From: Calonectria ilicicola
Lineage: Eukaryota > Ascomycota > Sordariomycetes > Hypocreales > Nectriaceae
Reading direction: 5' to 3'
Assembly (NCBI GenBank): GCA_020809705.1
Contig: CP085834.1
Location: forward strand, 2,666,001-2,730,000
DNA length: 64,000 nt
The notes beneath the pieces are model-generated. The model was not told the DNA's origin. It did not search any database and saw only the letters and a program-made list of their open reading frames with translations. The first letter of the stretch is position 1. Every line of letters begins with the position of its first letter. Shown here in pieces: positions 1 through 11,192 of the stretch. A program made the translations under genes and the position numbers.

Positions 1-2
1 GG

Positions 3-602
3 CAAAAGTACAACGCAAGAGACCTCTTAATAAGTTTGATGCAAACCTTTGACATTTCTGGTCCGATTGCAGATGACCGACCGTTAATTAAGCTCAAACC
101 AGACATGTCGGACCTGGAACTTGACGCTTCCTACCAGGGCGTAATCGAGAACCTTGAGTATTTCAGTACAGAAGAAAAATTCTGTCTGGAGTATCCTGAG
201 CTGAGAGCCTTCGTCAACATAGACCGTAGTGCACCCGGCAGCCAACAGGATCGTCGTCAGTATGAGACAGACATTCCCACTCCAGTCACATCCATCCAAA
301 GCGACACAGCCTCTCAACCGCTGAAGAGGAGTCTTACAGTGGATCCTCAAGAGGAAGCCCCAGCGGCAGCCAAACGCCCCCATGTCCCAGTTGTATACGC
401 TGACCCTGGAATGACCGGAGATTTCGAAAATTGGTCATACCCGCCACAGGCACAATTCAGCAATGGCGAGCTTGCCAATATGGCCTCCGTGGCTACTATG
501 GAGTTTATGGGGTTGTCAGGATTTCTCGCTACAGCTCCAACACCGAGACCAGACTATCATGGCCACTGGCCTCATGGTTCCCAAGACCATCATCTGCCTT
601 GA
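3..602 (+). CDS. 3' end of an unrecognised gene (5' end outside the window)
   Basis: The reading frame is open from the left edge to a TGA at 600-602. The first ATG in it is at 39, but there is no upstream stop, so this is probably the last exon of a longer gene. The readable part is about 200 residues, acidic at first, then low complexity and rich in Pro, Ser and Gln, with a basic stretch (LKRSLTVDPQ...AAAKRPH) that could be a nuclear localisation signal. No domain is recognisable. The composition resembles the disordered tail of a fungal transcription factor, but that is only a guess. It is followed by about 1.6 kb without a gene. Confidence 0.5.
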   Translation, partial: QKYNARDLLISLMQTFDISGPIADDRPLIKLKPDMSDLELDASYQGVIENLEYFSTEEKFCLEYPELRAFVNIDRSAPGSQQDRRQYETDIPTPVTSIQSDTASQPLKRSLTVDPQEEAPAAAKRPHVPVVYADPGMTGDFENWSYPPQAQFSNGELANMASVATMEFMGLSGFLATAPTPRPDYHGHWPHGSQDHHLP

Positions 603-2116
603 GATGTCACGCTGTATATGTGGAGTAACTAAATGGTTCGGCTTTGGGTGTTGTATTGGATGATAGTTTGATGATACCTCGCATACTCCAGTCATGATTC
701 CATACAGCTGCGCTGTTGTGGAATATGTACTACATGGATTGCTTTTTGTTTAGATTTTATAGATATTTCCTGACTATGAATATTTTTACCAATTGGATTT
801 TCTTGAGATTGGTATCCGTGAAACCTTCACGATGTAAGATAACACTGCTAATGTAACACGCAATCTGCTAGTGGCATGTTTTTTATGCATGTGGGGCCCT
901 GAGACTTTCTCCCTTCGCGCCGAGGCTATTGCGATAGTTGCATCTCTGCTAATTTTGACTTTTCTTACCAATCCATGGTGGTTGACTAATTCAAGAATGA
1001 TACCTGTACCCTATAGACTAATCAATTTTATTATATTGGAAGGTTAGGCTCCATTACAAGAGTAATGAGTGCCGCCTTGAGATGTGGATGTGGGACATGG
1101 CCGATTCACCGAGTCCGTTCGGTGTCATGTGGGGCCGCTTCTCCAACTCGTCGAGTTTTCATCATTGGATTAATAAATAGTTTTTTGGATCTAGGTCGTA
1201 TTAGAACCACTGAAGTAGCTGCCTACATAAAGAATTGTCTTGGATAATCATTGAAAAGATGTCATTTGCGTATTTGATGGGTCAACGGGGCGGTCTCGAT
1301 TTCCAACAAACTCTATCAATTTTTAATTCGATCAACATCTATGCTCTATTTCGATGCGCGCTTCTCATTCATCTCCATAGTAAAAAGGAGTCCGTAGTAA
1401 ATAATAGGAATGATTAAACCCCTTCAATCTACCCTAGATAATCGTAACGACGCATCCCCTCCAACCATATTTTGTAACGTCCCCGACGTTGAAGTCATGT
1501 GGGGCCTCTTCGGGCCCCACATCTCCGAATCTTGACCCCGGAGTCCTTGTAAATCCCGATTGCGCATCAAGAGAATTCTACCTGCAAAGGGCCGACGCTT
1601 ATCATAAATTTGATCAAGTAGGTAATATCGGCTATGTAGATCCCTGATGCGATTGTCTACAATATGATGCCAGAGATACATCTTGGATTACGCGACATAC
1701 GATGCAGGGAAAAGGCCGATTTTGACGTTTCAGTCTCAGTTTGATTATCTAGTCGCTTTGAAATTACAGACTAGGGAACTAGCATAGGATTAGCCTATCA
1801 CATGCTGAGACCTGGTACGTTTCCCTTATCCAGGCTATGCCTAAAGAATCCGTGGAGGTGGGTTTTAGCCGTTCCCCGCGTACACCGGTTGTAGCTTGCG
1901 CATCCTTTATTACCTAGCTGAGTTTAGCACAAACTTAATGCAACTGCCGGTATATTTTCCTCGGGATACTTCACATCAACAACCGACGACGAGGAAAGAG
2001 AATGCGGGGCCCCAGAGGCCGAGGCCTTGGGGCCGTGCATTTACCCCATGGTTCGTGAAATCGTGGGGCAAACCTTGAATCGATCTAGGGCCGGCGATGT
2101 GACCAGGGTGACGTGT
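603..2116. other. Gene-free stretch with a recurring CATGTGGGGCC motif
   Basis: No supported coding region is seen; all open frames are short and lack splice-linked partners. The word CATGTGGGGCC occurs near 888, 1126 and 1496. At the last site it forms a hairpin with an inverted copy. This may be fragments of a degraded repeat. Confidence 0.4.
1497..1522. repeat. Inverted repeat (10-bp arms, 6-base loop)
   Basis: ATGTGGGGCC at 1497-1506 is mirrored by GGCCCCACAT at 1513-1522 with a 6-base spacer. The same arm occurs singly near 889 and 1127. It could be a regulatory palindrome or a trace of a small transposable element. Confidence 0.45.
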
Positions 2117-2124
2117 TATAAAAG
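2117..2124 (+). promoter_or_regulatory. TATA box (TATAAAAG) of the TRI12-type MFS gene
   Basis: A TATAAAAG sequence lies 75 bases upstream of the ATG at 2199, a plausible spacing for a fungal core promoter with a short leader. Confidence 0.5.
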
Positions 2125-2198
2125 GGACGCTGGTGTGCTAGTTGAGGGAGGAACTAGTAATTCCAGTGCTTTTGGCTTCCGTTTTTACTAGTATCACA

Positions 2199-4157
2199 AT
2201 GGCCGACCACGATGAAATCAGCAATCATCCGGGGCATGACGCCCAGGGAGCTCTCGATGGCGAGGAAGATCCTCACCGCGCAGCTATCGAAGACAACCCC
2301 CCCGAAGCGCATGTTGGCGCACGAGTCTGGATAGCTATCTTTGTAAGGAACAGCTGTGGCATTGGTGCTCGTCACTTGGAGCTAACATGACCTCAAGTCC
2401 ATGGCCTTATCCTTTGGTCCTGCCGTCGGCACCCCGTTTACTTCAGTCGCTGCGATCGTCGTTCAAATAACAAACGAACTTGGAGGAGAAAGCAAGCTTG
2501 CTTGGGTAATTGGAGCATGGTCGCTTGCCACAGCCTGCTCCTTCTCGCTTGGAGGACCTCTGAGTGATGTGTTTGGCCGCCGAAATCTTATCCTCGCTGG
2601 TCAAATCATTGTCGTCATTGGAAACATTGTGGGAGGAACTGCACAAAATATCGAAAGTCTGATCACCGCCGAAACGCTGATTGGTCTTGGTACGGGAATG
2701 ATCTTTGTTTCATATGCAGGCGTGCCCGAGATGCTGCCGAACAAATGGCGATCACTTGGTTTGGGCATCTTGGAGGGAGGTATCACAATTCCATGGTGAG
2801 GTTGCCCGGATATGCTCTATTCAGAAGCATAGACTAACCCTTTTATAGGGGCATGATTACTACTCTGCTTGCAAATGCACTGTACGAGTACGCGACCTGG
2901 AGATGGTTATTCTACATGGGAATCATCGTTGAAATCATTGGCTTTATCGGCACTGCACTCTTCTATTGGCCTACACCGCACCCTCGTGGTGATTTCGACA
3001 AGTCGCGATGGCAACAATTCAAGGACATCGACTGGATTGGCCTGTTTCTTTTCATTGGTGGGCTTGCCACGTGCCTGGTCGGCCTCACTTGGGGCGGCAG
3101 CGAGGCGTATCCATGGAAGAGTGCCGGAGCCATTGTCCCTATCGCCCTCGGCATTCTCGTCGTCATCAGTGCATTCGTTTACGACGCATACATTCCAAAG
3201 GAACCAATGTTCCCTCCAACTCTTCTCAAAATGATTCGCGGATATGTTCTATTGCTGGTTGTTTTGTTCGTCTCTGGCATGAATTTCCATGCGATGGCTG
3301 CTCTTCTGCCCCAAGGTACAATGTACATGTTCACCACTGATGGTGTGGATATTGGTATCATTTCACTGCCAAAGGATCTTATCTCTGGTCTCACTGGCGT
3401 CTTGGTGCCCATGTTTTCCCACAGAGTCGGCTACATCAAGTGGCAGATGGTCGTCGGCATGGCACTCCAGACCATCTTTATCGGTGCTGGTGCAGCAACT
3501 GTCAACCCAAACCACAAATGGGCTTGGGCGTTCGTGCCAGGATTTGGTGTACCCATGTTCCTTCTCGTCACTATCTTGTCCTATGCCATCTCAAGCTTGC
3601 ACGTGCCACACTCTCACTTGGGCGTCGCCATGGGTCTGGTGGGAACTTTCCGATCTGCCGGTGGTGCGGTAGGAAATGCTATTTTCAACACAATCTTCCA
3701 AGATAAATTCAACAGCTATTCGGGAGAGGAAATAGCGAGCGCGGCATTGAGCAATGGGTTGAGCGCTGATGACCTGGGAGCGATTATTCCTGCCACTATC
3801 CAATACAATCTTGGCGTTCCTGGTGTGCTGGATGGTATCCAGGGAATGACCCCAGCCATCCGAGATGCACTTCGCCATGCAGTCCGAACAGCATACGGAC
3901 GAGCATTCCAATTTGTCTTCTATATCACGATCCCGTTCGGCGTCATTGCCCTAATCTGCGCCGTCTTTGTTGAGGATCCAACGGCTTACATGACGAACCA
4001 CATCCAGGCAGCGATGTTGCCTAAGGGAACGACTGAAACTTCAAAGGAAACAGGAATAAGCGGAGAAGAGAAGGCCACATTGAGCCAAGACGAGAATGTG
4101 GGTCACGTCAATGGGGGTTCGGTTAGTGTTTTGGAGGATGCGAAACACTCATCCTAA
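2199..4157 (+). CDS. MFS transporter, TRI12 / siderophore-toxin efflux type
   Basis: Exons 2199-2342, 2398-2795 and 2849-4157 give 616 residues. The introns begin GTAAGG and GTGAGG; branch-point-like GCTAAC and ACTAAC precede the acceptors. The N terminus (about 45 residues) is acidic and cytosolic. It is followed by the 14-helix MFS body with the loop-2/3 motif GGPLSDVFGRRNL and many further membrane segments, and a hydrophilic C-terminal tail. Spacing and motifs match the fungal trichothecene efflux pump family (TRI12, Pfam PF06609), whose members export toxins or siderophores across the plasma membrane with proton exchange. The substrate cannot be told from sequence, and no biosynthetic cluster lies beside it. 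The first acceptor (CTCAAG) is weak but keeps the frame. Confidence 0.88.
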
Positions 4158-5610
4158 TTCATATCAACCCAGATAATTGTACAGCGTCATCTAGTCGGAG
4201 TTATTACAAAAATAAATAATTAATAAAAAAAATTAAAGAGATGTGAAAATACGAAGTGAAGTTATTCACCACCGTCTTGCAGAGTTTGCAGCAGAACTTG
4301 ATGTTGGGTTGGTTCGTACTCTTTCAAATGAAGTTATCGGGTGTGCGCAAATGCGCGTATAAGTTTTGCTAGATGCAAATATGAAACTATTTGGTAAAGA
4401 ATATTTTCAAAACATTCGAAGAAACACCTTAGATTGATGGTGGTATTTCATATCAGTTTTATCCTTTTGATATCAGAATGTTAAATTTAAGCTTTTATAT
4501 GTAGCTTGAGCAAAGTATATTTATTCCCGCAGGAAGACAATTGGAAAGTTTTCTCGCATCAACAAGACTTCGGTCGTTTTCCGTCCTCTGGGGGCAAGGT
4601 GGGATAATTGTTAGAGCTCATGATCTGGTCGTTGTATTGATGGGAGAGCCACCCTAAACCTATTGGTGGTACTTTTATTCACGTGCCCGTAGCTGCAGGT
4701 GACAAAGGTTCTACGCCTCTTGCCGTAGTACTTTTTCTTGTGCCGCATGATGGTCAAATTTGTTGCCGAGGTCTTAGTACCTGTATTGCCCTTGTTACGT
4801 GGCCATAAAAGTGATCCCATCACAACACTTTACACAGGTATTAAGAAGTCGTAGCAGGGCATCCAGACAGTATTTATTTTTCTTGGCAAAATCCAGAAAT
4901 TTCCCTTGTTCATTGTCGTGAATAGACCTGGGCTTGCACTAACTGGCCCTGTTGTGTCAGAATGATGATTTCTTGGCTGCAGAACGCCACTCGGCACTTC
5001 GGCAGCGTAAAAGCCAAGATACGAAGCTGAGAAAAAGACACTCAGGCTATTCGCTGAAAATATTCATGCTTTCCCCTTTTGAGATTGGGGATAAACGCCC
5101 GCGGAGAGCTTGCGCAACGTTTTCCAGTCAAATTTATTCAACTAGGCCGGGATAAGAATAGGCTTCAAGCCTCATCGTTAAATATCTGATGAATATTCGG
5201 GAAAGATATTTTGCTTTACTGTAGCACGGCGTAGCTTTCCGCTGAAATATGAATCCTCACACGAGTAATTACTTGTCGCAACATTCCAATCTCCCTCACG
5301 TTTATTGTACATATGTGCCAGTCTGGGCTGAGTCTCGCCCGTGGTCTTTTGCGGGGTATCCAGCCCATAAATCTTCCACCATGCGCCTCTTGGGCTGAGT
5401 GAGGCTATGAAGGTTGCAGCTCAGCCCTGGAGGCTAAGAATAAGCTTTTGCTATAGTGCCGCAATTCCGGGATCCAATCAACACATCTGCAGCCCTATTG
5501 ATATTAAGAAGGGAAGCTGGGACTGTTTTGGGGGTCGCTTATGAGCCCACCACGATATTTACCTTTTGAATCACCCATATACTCGTTCAATCTCTCCAAT
5601 TTCCAGTGTC
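4158..5610. other. Intergenic, nothing recognised
   Basis: AT-rich 3' flank of the transporter, then the upstream region of the kelch gene. Only short unsupported frames are seen on either strand. Confidence 0.4.
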
Positions 5611-7569
5611 ATGGACCCATCACTGTGGCCAGCATCATCTCATCGAAATATTTGTCTTTTGGCCTGGTACCTCGCAGGCGCAGTCGTTGCCCAGAATGAC
5701 CCCCTCAAGGACTTTTGCCGGAGATGGGGGCATCAATCAGCAGTGGTGGATGAGAAACTGTACATTGACGGGGGCTTGCTTAACTACAAACCCTTTAGCT
5801 CAACATCTCAGAATTTGACAAGTAGGCTCCTATACCACCTTGCATGTTGATAAGATGCCAACAAGAATACAGATACATTTTTGTTGTACAACGACCTGGA
5901 TAATGTGTCAAATGGAATGCCTCCACTCTATGCGAACCTTTCCAAGAACGGGACAATTCCAAGCGTCAACGGGGGCATCCTATGGGAAGATTCAGTAAAC
6001 AAGCGATTGTATCTTTATGGCGGAGAATATTATGGTACTTCGCCATCTGAGTTCATCCTTTACAGTTACGATATTATATACAATGATTGGGTATCCTTTG
6101 GTCCTCCAACAGGCGCCGGACAAATCAACACAGCAAGCTATGGAGCGGGGGTGTCAATCCCATTGCGAGGGGAGGCATATTACTATGGCGGGTGGCAAAG
6201 TAACGCGTCTATTCCAAACTGGAAGGGTCCGGCTCAGGCCACAAATAGCTTGCTAAGGTACGACATGGACGCAAATTCTTGGAGTAACCTCACAGGGCCA
6301 GACGACATTGCGAGGGCTGATGGCTCGATGTCTTTTATCCCGATTGGAGACGCAGGCATGTTGGTTTACTTTGGTGGCAGCCAGGACCTCTATGGCAATG
6401 GGACTCTAACACCGCAACCGCTGGACAAGATCTTCCTTTATGACGTCGCCAACACAAAGTGGTATACCCAAAAGACGTCTGGCAATACGCCAAATGATAG
6501 GAGACGATTTTGTGGCGGCGCAACGTGGGCACAAGATCAATCGAGCTATAATATGTTTGTGATTCCTTCAAAGATGGCGAGAGAAATAAGCTAACGTGCT
6601 CCGAGATACATTTACGGTGGCGGCGGATTCCCTCCCGCAACAACCGGGTACGACGATATTTATATCCTTACTATCCCCAGCTTCGAGTGGATTCGCGGTC
6701 CATACCCACCTCACAGCAATGTTTCCGGGCCCTATCCTAAAAGCATGATGACCTGCAACGTTATCGACAACGCTCAGATGTTAGTTATTGGCGGCGAGTA
6801 TTCGAACGACACGACATTTATGTGCGATGCCGACAGTGTCTATGGGACACACAATATGAACCTTGGAGAGCAGGATCCTGACAACGCCATATGGGCCCTG
6901 TACCAGCCCAACCTGACGACATACGCTGTCCCGACTGATATCCTGACTGTTGTGGGGGGACAAAACACTGGTGGCGCAAGGAAGACGGCACCAACCACCG
7001 GCTTCGACGCTCCAGACCTGTCCGTGCTAATGACGCGCAAGGCGACACTGGGCACGAGAACGCCGACACGCTCCATTCCCGTCACAACCTCCACTTCAAC
7101 AGCCTCGCAATCGAGCACTCCATCTCACCATCTAAGCTCCGGTTCCATTGCGGGAATTGTTGTTGGTTGTGTCCTGGCGTTTATACTCGTAGTAGGGGCC
7201 TGCATCTTCTTCTTCCTTCGGCGAAGGAGGAATTCTACCAATGAATTAATACCACCGCAGCCAGCACCCCCGCCTGTGAGCGAGATGCCAATGACACAAC
7301 AGTACAATCATCCAACGAGCCCAACAGGGCAGACGCTAGTGCAAGGTGGCTGGGACGGCACCCATGTGTCGTCTCCAACAATGACGGCTACTTCGTATGA
7401 ACACCAGCAGCCAGCTTGGCCGACAGCGGGACCACCCGTCGAGCTAGCTAGCGACGGTGGCATCTATTATGTTCAAGGTGAGGATGGCGCGTACTACGCC
7501 CACAGGAGCATGAGCCCTACAAGTGGCAAGTTTGAACTTGGGAGTAATGGAGGAGGTGGCGGCAATTAG
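5611..7569 (+). CDS. Secreted/membrane-anchored kelch-repeat protein
   Basis: Exons 5611-5821, 5873-6554 and 6606-7569 join in frame to 618 residues. The second junction restores a kelch blade (YIYGGGGFPP) that is broken in unspliced DNA. The N terminus has a hydrophobic segment ending AVVAQ that looks like a signal peptide. Residues about 45-420 hold repeated kelch-type blades (DGGLLNY, LYGGEYYG, YYYGGWQS, VYFGGSQ, VIGGEY), a beta-propeller. A Ser/Thr-rich stretch precedes one transmembrane helix (starts GIVVGCVLAF, about residue 480), then a basic RRRR stop-transfer and a Pro/Gln/Gly-rich cytosolic tail. This type I layout is common in Pezizomycotina kelch proteins thought to act at the cell surface. 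Role and ligand are unknown. Confidence 0.85.
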
Positions 7570-8028
7570 GGAAATTGTAGAACCAGCCAATATTTGAAAT
7601 ACCATAAACATGGTAACTGAATAATTATTTCTCTGCGATAATCACGACAATTATGGGTGTAAATTCCACAGGGACAGTCTAGTTTGGTCACCCTACCAAG
7701 CGTGATGAGCATCACCAAAACAAATATTGGACCAGTAGTATCGAACTTTACACCACTAGCAGTTGTATAGATCAACATTTTCGACCAAGGGAATAAAGCG
7801 ACAAGACAAAATTCAGGCCAGAGAGGGGTTTGTAACTCTGGGGCTATCGTTATGTCCCAGTTGGATCTCAATTCCAGCTGAATTCACAAAAACGCCATTT
7901 CTCACAAGGGGCAATGCAATGCTCATAACAACTAGGACAGTTGGAAAAGTCCCAATACTAATCATAACTTAGAAAGAATTTAGTAAAAATGGACAAAAAA
8001 AAACAAGTCAACAAGAGACCTTGTCGCT
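7570..8028. other. Intergenic, nothing recognised
   Basis: 3' flank of the kelch gene up to the tRNA. A poly-A run lies just 3' of the tRNA gene (poly-T on its strand, the usual Pol III stop). Confidence 0.4.
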
Positions 8029-8109
8029 GCGTGATCTGGGAATCGAACCCAGGGCTCCCCGACGTTGCTCGGATGGCAACGGAGAATTTTACCACTAAAC
8101 CAATCACGC
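8029..8109 (-). tRNA. tRNA-Gly (GCC) with an 11-base intron
   Basis: On the minus strand the 7-bp acceptor stem GCGTGAT/ATCACGC, the A box TGGTTTAGTGG and the B box GGTTCGATTCC are all intact. The T stem is CTGGG/CCCAG. The anticodon stem CTCCG/CGGGG encloses TTGCCA, so the anticodon is GCC (Gly). Eleven extra bases follow position 37. Their GCAAC pairs with GTTGC around the anticodon, the usual pre-tRNA intron helix. Mature length would be 70 plus CCA. Without the intron model the anticodon stem has a C-C mismatch and the variable loop is far too long for Gly. Confidence 0.93.
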
Positions 8110-8624
8110 TCGTTGAATGATTTGGAAGGCTGACAAAACATACTAAGTTCCTGTGGGTGATTGTAATAGCAAAAGTATTGAAAAGAAGGATTAGAATAGA
8201 TGGTGTAGTAAATATATTCCAATCGTAGCTAATCAATTTATACTATTTTAGTCAAGAAAGCTAATCTCAAACTTTATGGGTTATTTTATTGCTAGTGCGC
8301 AGAACCCCCAGTCACGCAGTATGGTGACTCCGTACGTGATAATCTCAATAATTCAATAGTTTCAGATCAAATCCAAGAAAGGGGTGGGGCCTTGTGTCAT
8401 GCTGTTGGTTCAGCTTCCACCTCCTCCTAGCCAGCCACAACTAATACACTTACCGAAAGTACAACAAGCCTCACCTTACCAAGTGGGGATAAAATCAATA
8501 TTTACGCGGATGAGACAGCAGACAGGGGCCCAACAGAAGTGGCCAAATCGATAAACATGATAAGTAGCTGCGGTGACCGCTTTTATCCAAGTTATCTACA
8601 AGCACTACTGTGATCTTGCTCAGC
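8110..8624. other. Intergenic, nothing recognised
   Basis: Upstream of the tRNA and of the next gene; no coding or RNA signal is seen. Confidence 0.4.
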
Positions 8625-9706
8625 ATGGTTTCTCACCTGTTCAATGTGGGCGTGACGTGCTTAGGATGCTTGGCCATAGTCGCCGAAGCTGGGCTGTGCA
8701 GAATCCAAGCTCACTTGTCATCCTCGGTTTTTACTTTTGCAATTGCACCACCCTTTTCTTCCACACTTGAGGAATATGGTCTATCCACCATTGTACTTCC
8801 CAGTACATTGGGCGGAGTACCAACAACTCTGAAGACAGCGACCACAGAAAGTTTGGTGATTCAATCCTCCACGGCCATTGAAACATTCCTTGAGACCACT
8901 TTGGCGACAGTGTCACCCACATCAACCAGCGACAGGTTGGCTCCCACTGAAAACACCGATTTTACAGAAACCTCAACAACCAGTTCTTCAACCAGCGTCG
9001 AAACGGTCTCAGAGGACTTCACGTCAACAGAATCATCTGCATCCACCACTGATGGTTTACCTCCCACGGACACCACCGACGTGACAATAGCCTCCCCACC
9101 GAGACTCCTTCAGCCAGTGAGGAAAGCACCCCTTCAGAGTCTACACCTGCAACCACATCAAGTGAAGACACAGGCACCACCACAACGACGACAACCCCAA
9201 ACACATCCACCTCGCCAGCGACTGTGGAGTACCTGCAAAATGCCGGCTTTGATGATCAACCTCCAACAGGCAACCAATGGAATTTTGGAAATTCTGTGGT
9301 GTCGATCGATGGTGCATTTTATCACGATGGTCCACAGTCTTTGAAAATCCAGACTACGAGCCAAGTTGCCGTAGGGAATTTCGTCCAATATCTCGACGGC
9401 ACTGAGATTAGACCAGATATTGATTATTCCTTGTCGACATGGTTTTATACACAGGGAGGTGGCCTGACGGTGGCATGTCAGGCTGCATGGGTTTCTTGCA
9501 TTTATGGAGACGGCGGGTCTGCCGGTTATACTAGGCAGAACATAGCGGTTTTCTCGGTTGGAACATGGATACAGGTAGCTACCACTTGCCGATTTACGCA
9601 ATCTCAAATTGATCTTGGGGATCTTGGAGTTATTATAGGTTACCAGGCTGGTTTCAATGGTAACTATTGCTGGTTCGATACAGTGGAGTTTGGTCCCGTG
9701 GTATAA
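8625..9706 (+). CDS. Secreted Ser/Thr-rich protein with C-terminal CBM-like domain (frameshifted)
   Basis: The ATG at 8625 opens a signal-peptide-like start (MVSHLFNVGVTCLG...AEAGLC). A long Thr/Ser/Glu linker (residues about 45-205) follows, then a roughly 150-residue domain beginning VEYLQNAGFDD that resembles carbohydrate-binding modules of the CBM4/9 type (NAGFD...W, Cys pairs, CWFDTVEF end). Linker and domain are in different frames. The switch falls in the C-rich TCCCCACC at about 9098-9104; one missing C would restore continuity with no change of composition on either side. So this is either a one-base assembly error or a recently broken gene. It sits in a run of surface-type proteins. 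Carbohydrate binding is inferred from domain resemblance only. Confidence 0.65.
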
Positions 9707-10400
9707 ATGACTTTTAGATGCAGTTTATAATCCAGTTGTCATCTGCTCTACAATCATCTCATGCAAGCAGACTGAGAAACTTGTCAATACAGACAGGTTA
9801 GATGAGCAGCTCCGGGAATTTGCTTCATCCACTCATAAACTAAGCAAGGACCAGTGTTGAATTATGCTGCACTTTGATAAAGTTATACATTATGCACTGT
9901 TCAACAAGGGTTCCATGGAACTGGCTCAGCTAGCGGATTCGCCCCACCAAAGGGGGCTCCAGGCCCACAACAAAGCCTCGATGAGTCTAGAACCACTCAC
10001 TGATCTCGAAATTTTCTGATGATTGGCTGTTGTACGGTGTGGCTAAATTTTTAAATTGGGGACGTCTGTTGGTCAGAACCGGACAAGGGGCTACAGATCG
10101 ATTATCGCTTTAGCTGCAAATCGTCAACGTGTAGACAATGCGCCGTTGATAGAAAATGAGCCAAATCACAGAGCGATGCTTTCGACAATTAAATAAAGAT
10201 AGAAAAAAGAGTAAAAGTTAAGCTTGACGAGTCAGCAAAATTGATTATTAAATAGCAGGCCAAAGTATTATTGACACTTTCAGGGGTAGCAATTGTATTT
10301 ATCCCATTACTTTATTGTTTATCCCTCCGATGCCAAGCTGCCAAGTGATTTGGTGAACGGCTTGCATTTCTAACCTGCGTGGTATCCCATACTCACCAAA
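9707..10400. other. Intergenic, nothing recognised
   Basis: AT-rich spacer between two secreted-protein genes; no supported frame. Confidence 0.4.
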
Positions 10401-11192
10401 ATGCGTGTTTCGCCTATTTGCCTCGGCGCCATCGCTGCAGCTTCACTCGTTTCTGGTCGCATTTGCGTCCCATCCAGCCGCAGCTCCATCCCCTCACTGG
10501 CTATGAATACCAAAACTGAGACTACTTCCAAGAGCACCACTGAAACCACTATCGTGGACAGCACCACTACTGATGCTGCCACTGCTGATACGACTACCAC
10601 CATGATCAGCATCGCCACTGATACCACAATCACGGATACTACCGACACTATCGCTGATGCAACCACTACCGTTATTACCACCAGCGATATCACTGACACC
10701 ACTACAACTACCAATCCTACGACCACCACTACCACCTCCACAACAATAGCCCCGCTGCCGACCAGTTTCAGCCTCAGCGCCGCCAATTCACAAAATTCTA
10801 ATCTCAACGGCCACCAGTTACAGGTTGGATCTAGCGGGGGTCTTGTCAAATTTTTGTCGCCATCGTCTAGTGTGGCTGTCCACCCATTCAGTCTCCAAGA
10901 TTCAACAAATTATCTAATGGCAAACGATCTATATATTGCCTTTGATTCCGGGTTCGCCATGATATACACTGCAACCGACACTTATATTGCCAATTATCAT
11001 CTCAAATATATTATCTGCGATGGATTTCAACTTAGCCAGCCGCTATCATGCCATCTTGAAGGAGACACTTCATCGTCACAATTCTATGCTGCCACGTCTG
11101 GTGACTCGGATTTGGTCCTGAGCATAGGGAAAGCGAGCGGTAGCGCATTGGGCGGATTTTCATCCTTGGATTTGATTGTCGGACCACCCTAA
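10401..11192 (+). CDS. Secreted Thr-rich cell-surface-type protein, single exon
   Basis: The product is 263 residues with no intron. It starts MRVSPICLGAIAAASLVSG, a clear signal peptide. Residues about 35-120 are almost only Thr, Ser, Asp, Ala and Ile (TTTTMISIATDTT style), a heavily O-glycosylated stalk. Residues about 120-263 form a globular domain with a Cys pair (IICDGF ... PLSCHLEG) and an end VLSIGKASGSAL. The last part is loosely like the C-terminal domain of the next gene (12785-13983), so the two may be distant paralogues. No GPI-anchor signal is obvious because the end is short and not strongly hydrophobic. Function is unknown; wall-associated or adhesin-like is the best description. 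Confidence 0.75.
   Translation: MRVSPICLGAIAAASLVSGRICVPSSRSSIPSLAMNTKTETTSKSTTETTIVDSTTTDAATADTTTTMISIATDTTITDTTDTIADATTTVITTSDITDTTTTTNPTTTTTTSTTIAPLPTSFSLSAANSQNSNLNGHQLQVGSSGGLVKFLSPSSSVAVHPFSLQDSTNYLMANDLYIAFDSGFAMIYTATDTYIANYHLKYIICDGFQLSQPLSCHLEGDTSSSQFYAATSGDSDLVLSIGKASGSALGGFSSLDLIVGPP

Noticed and set aside
4611..4823. 70-codon basic minus-strand frame
   Set aside because: Short, no signal or domain, lies in AT-rich intergenic sequence.
10370..10849. 159-codon minus-strand frame of Val/Ser repeats
   Set aside because: Reverse reading of ACC/ACT codons in the Thr-rich stalk of the plus-strand gene.
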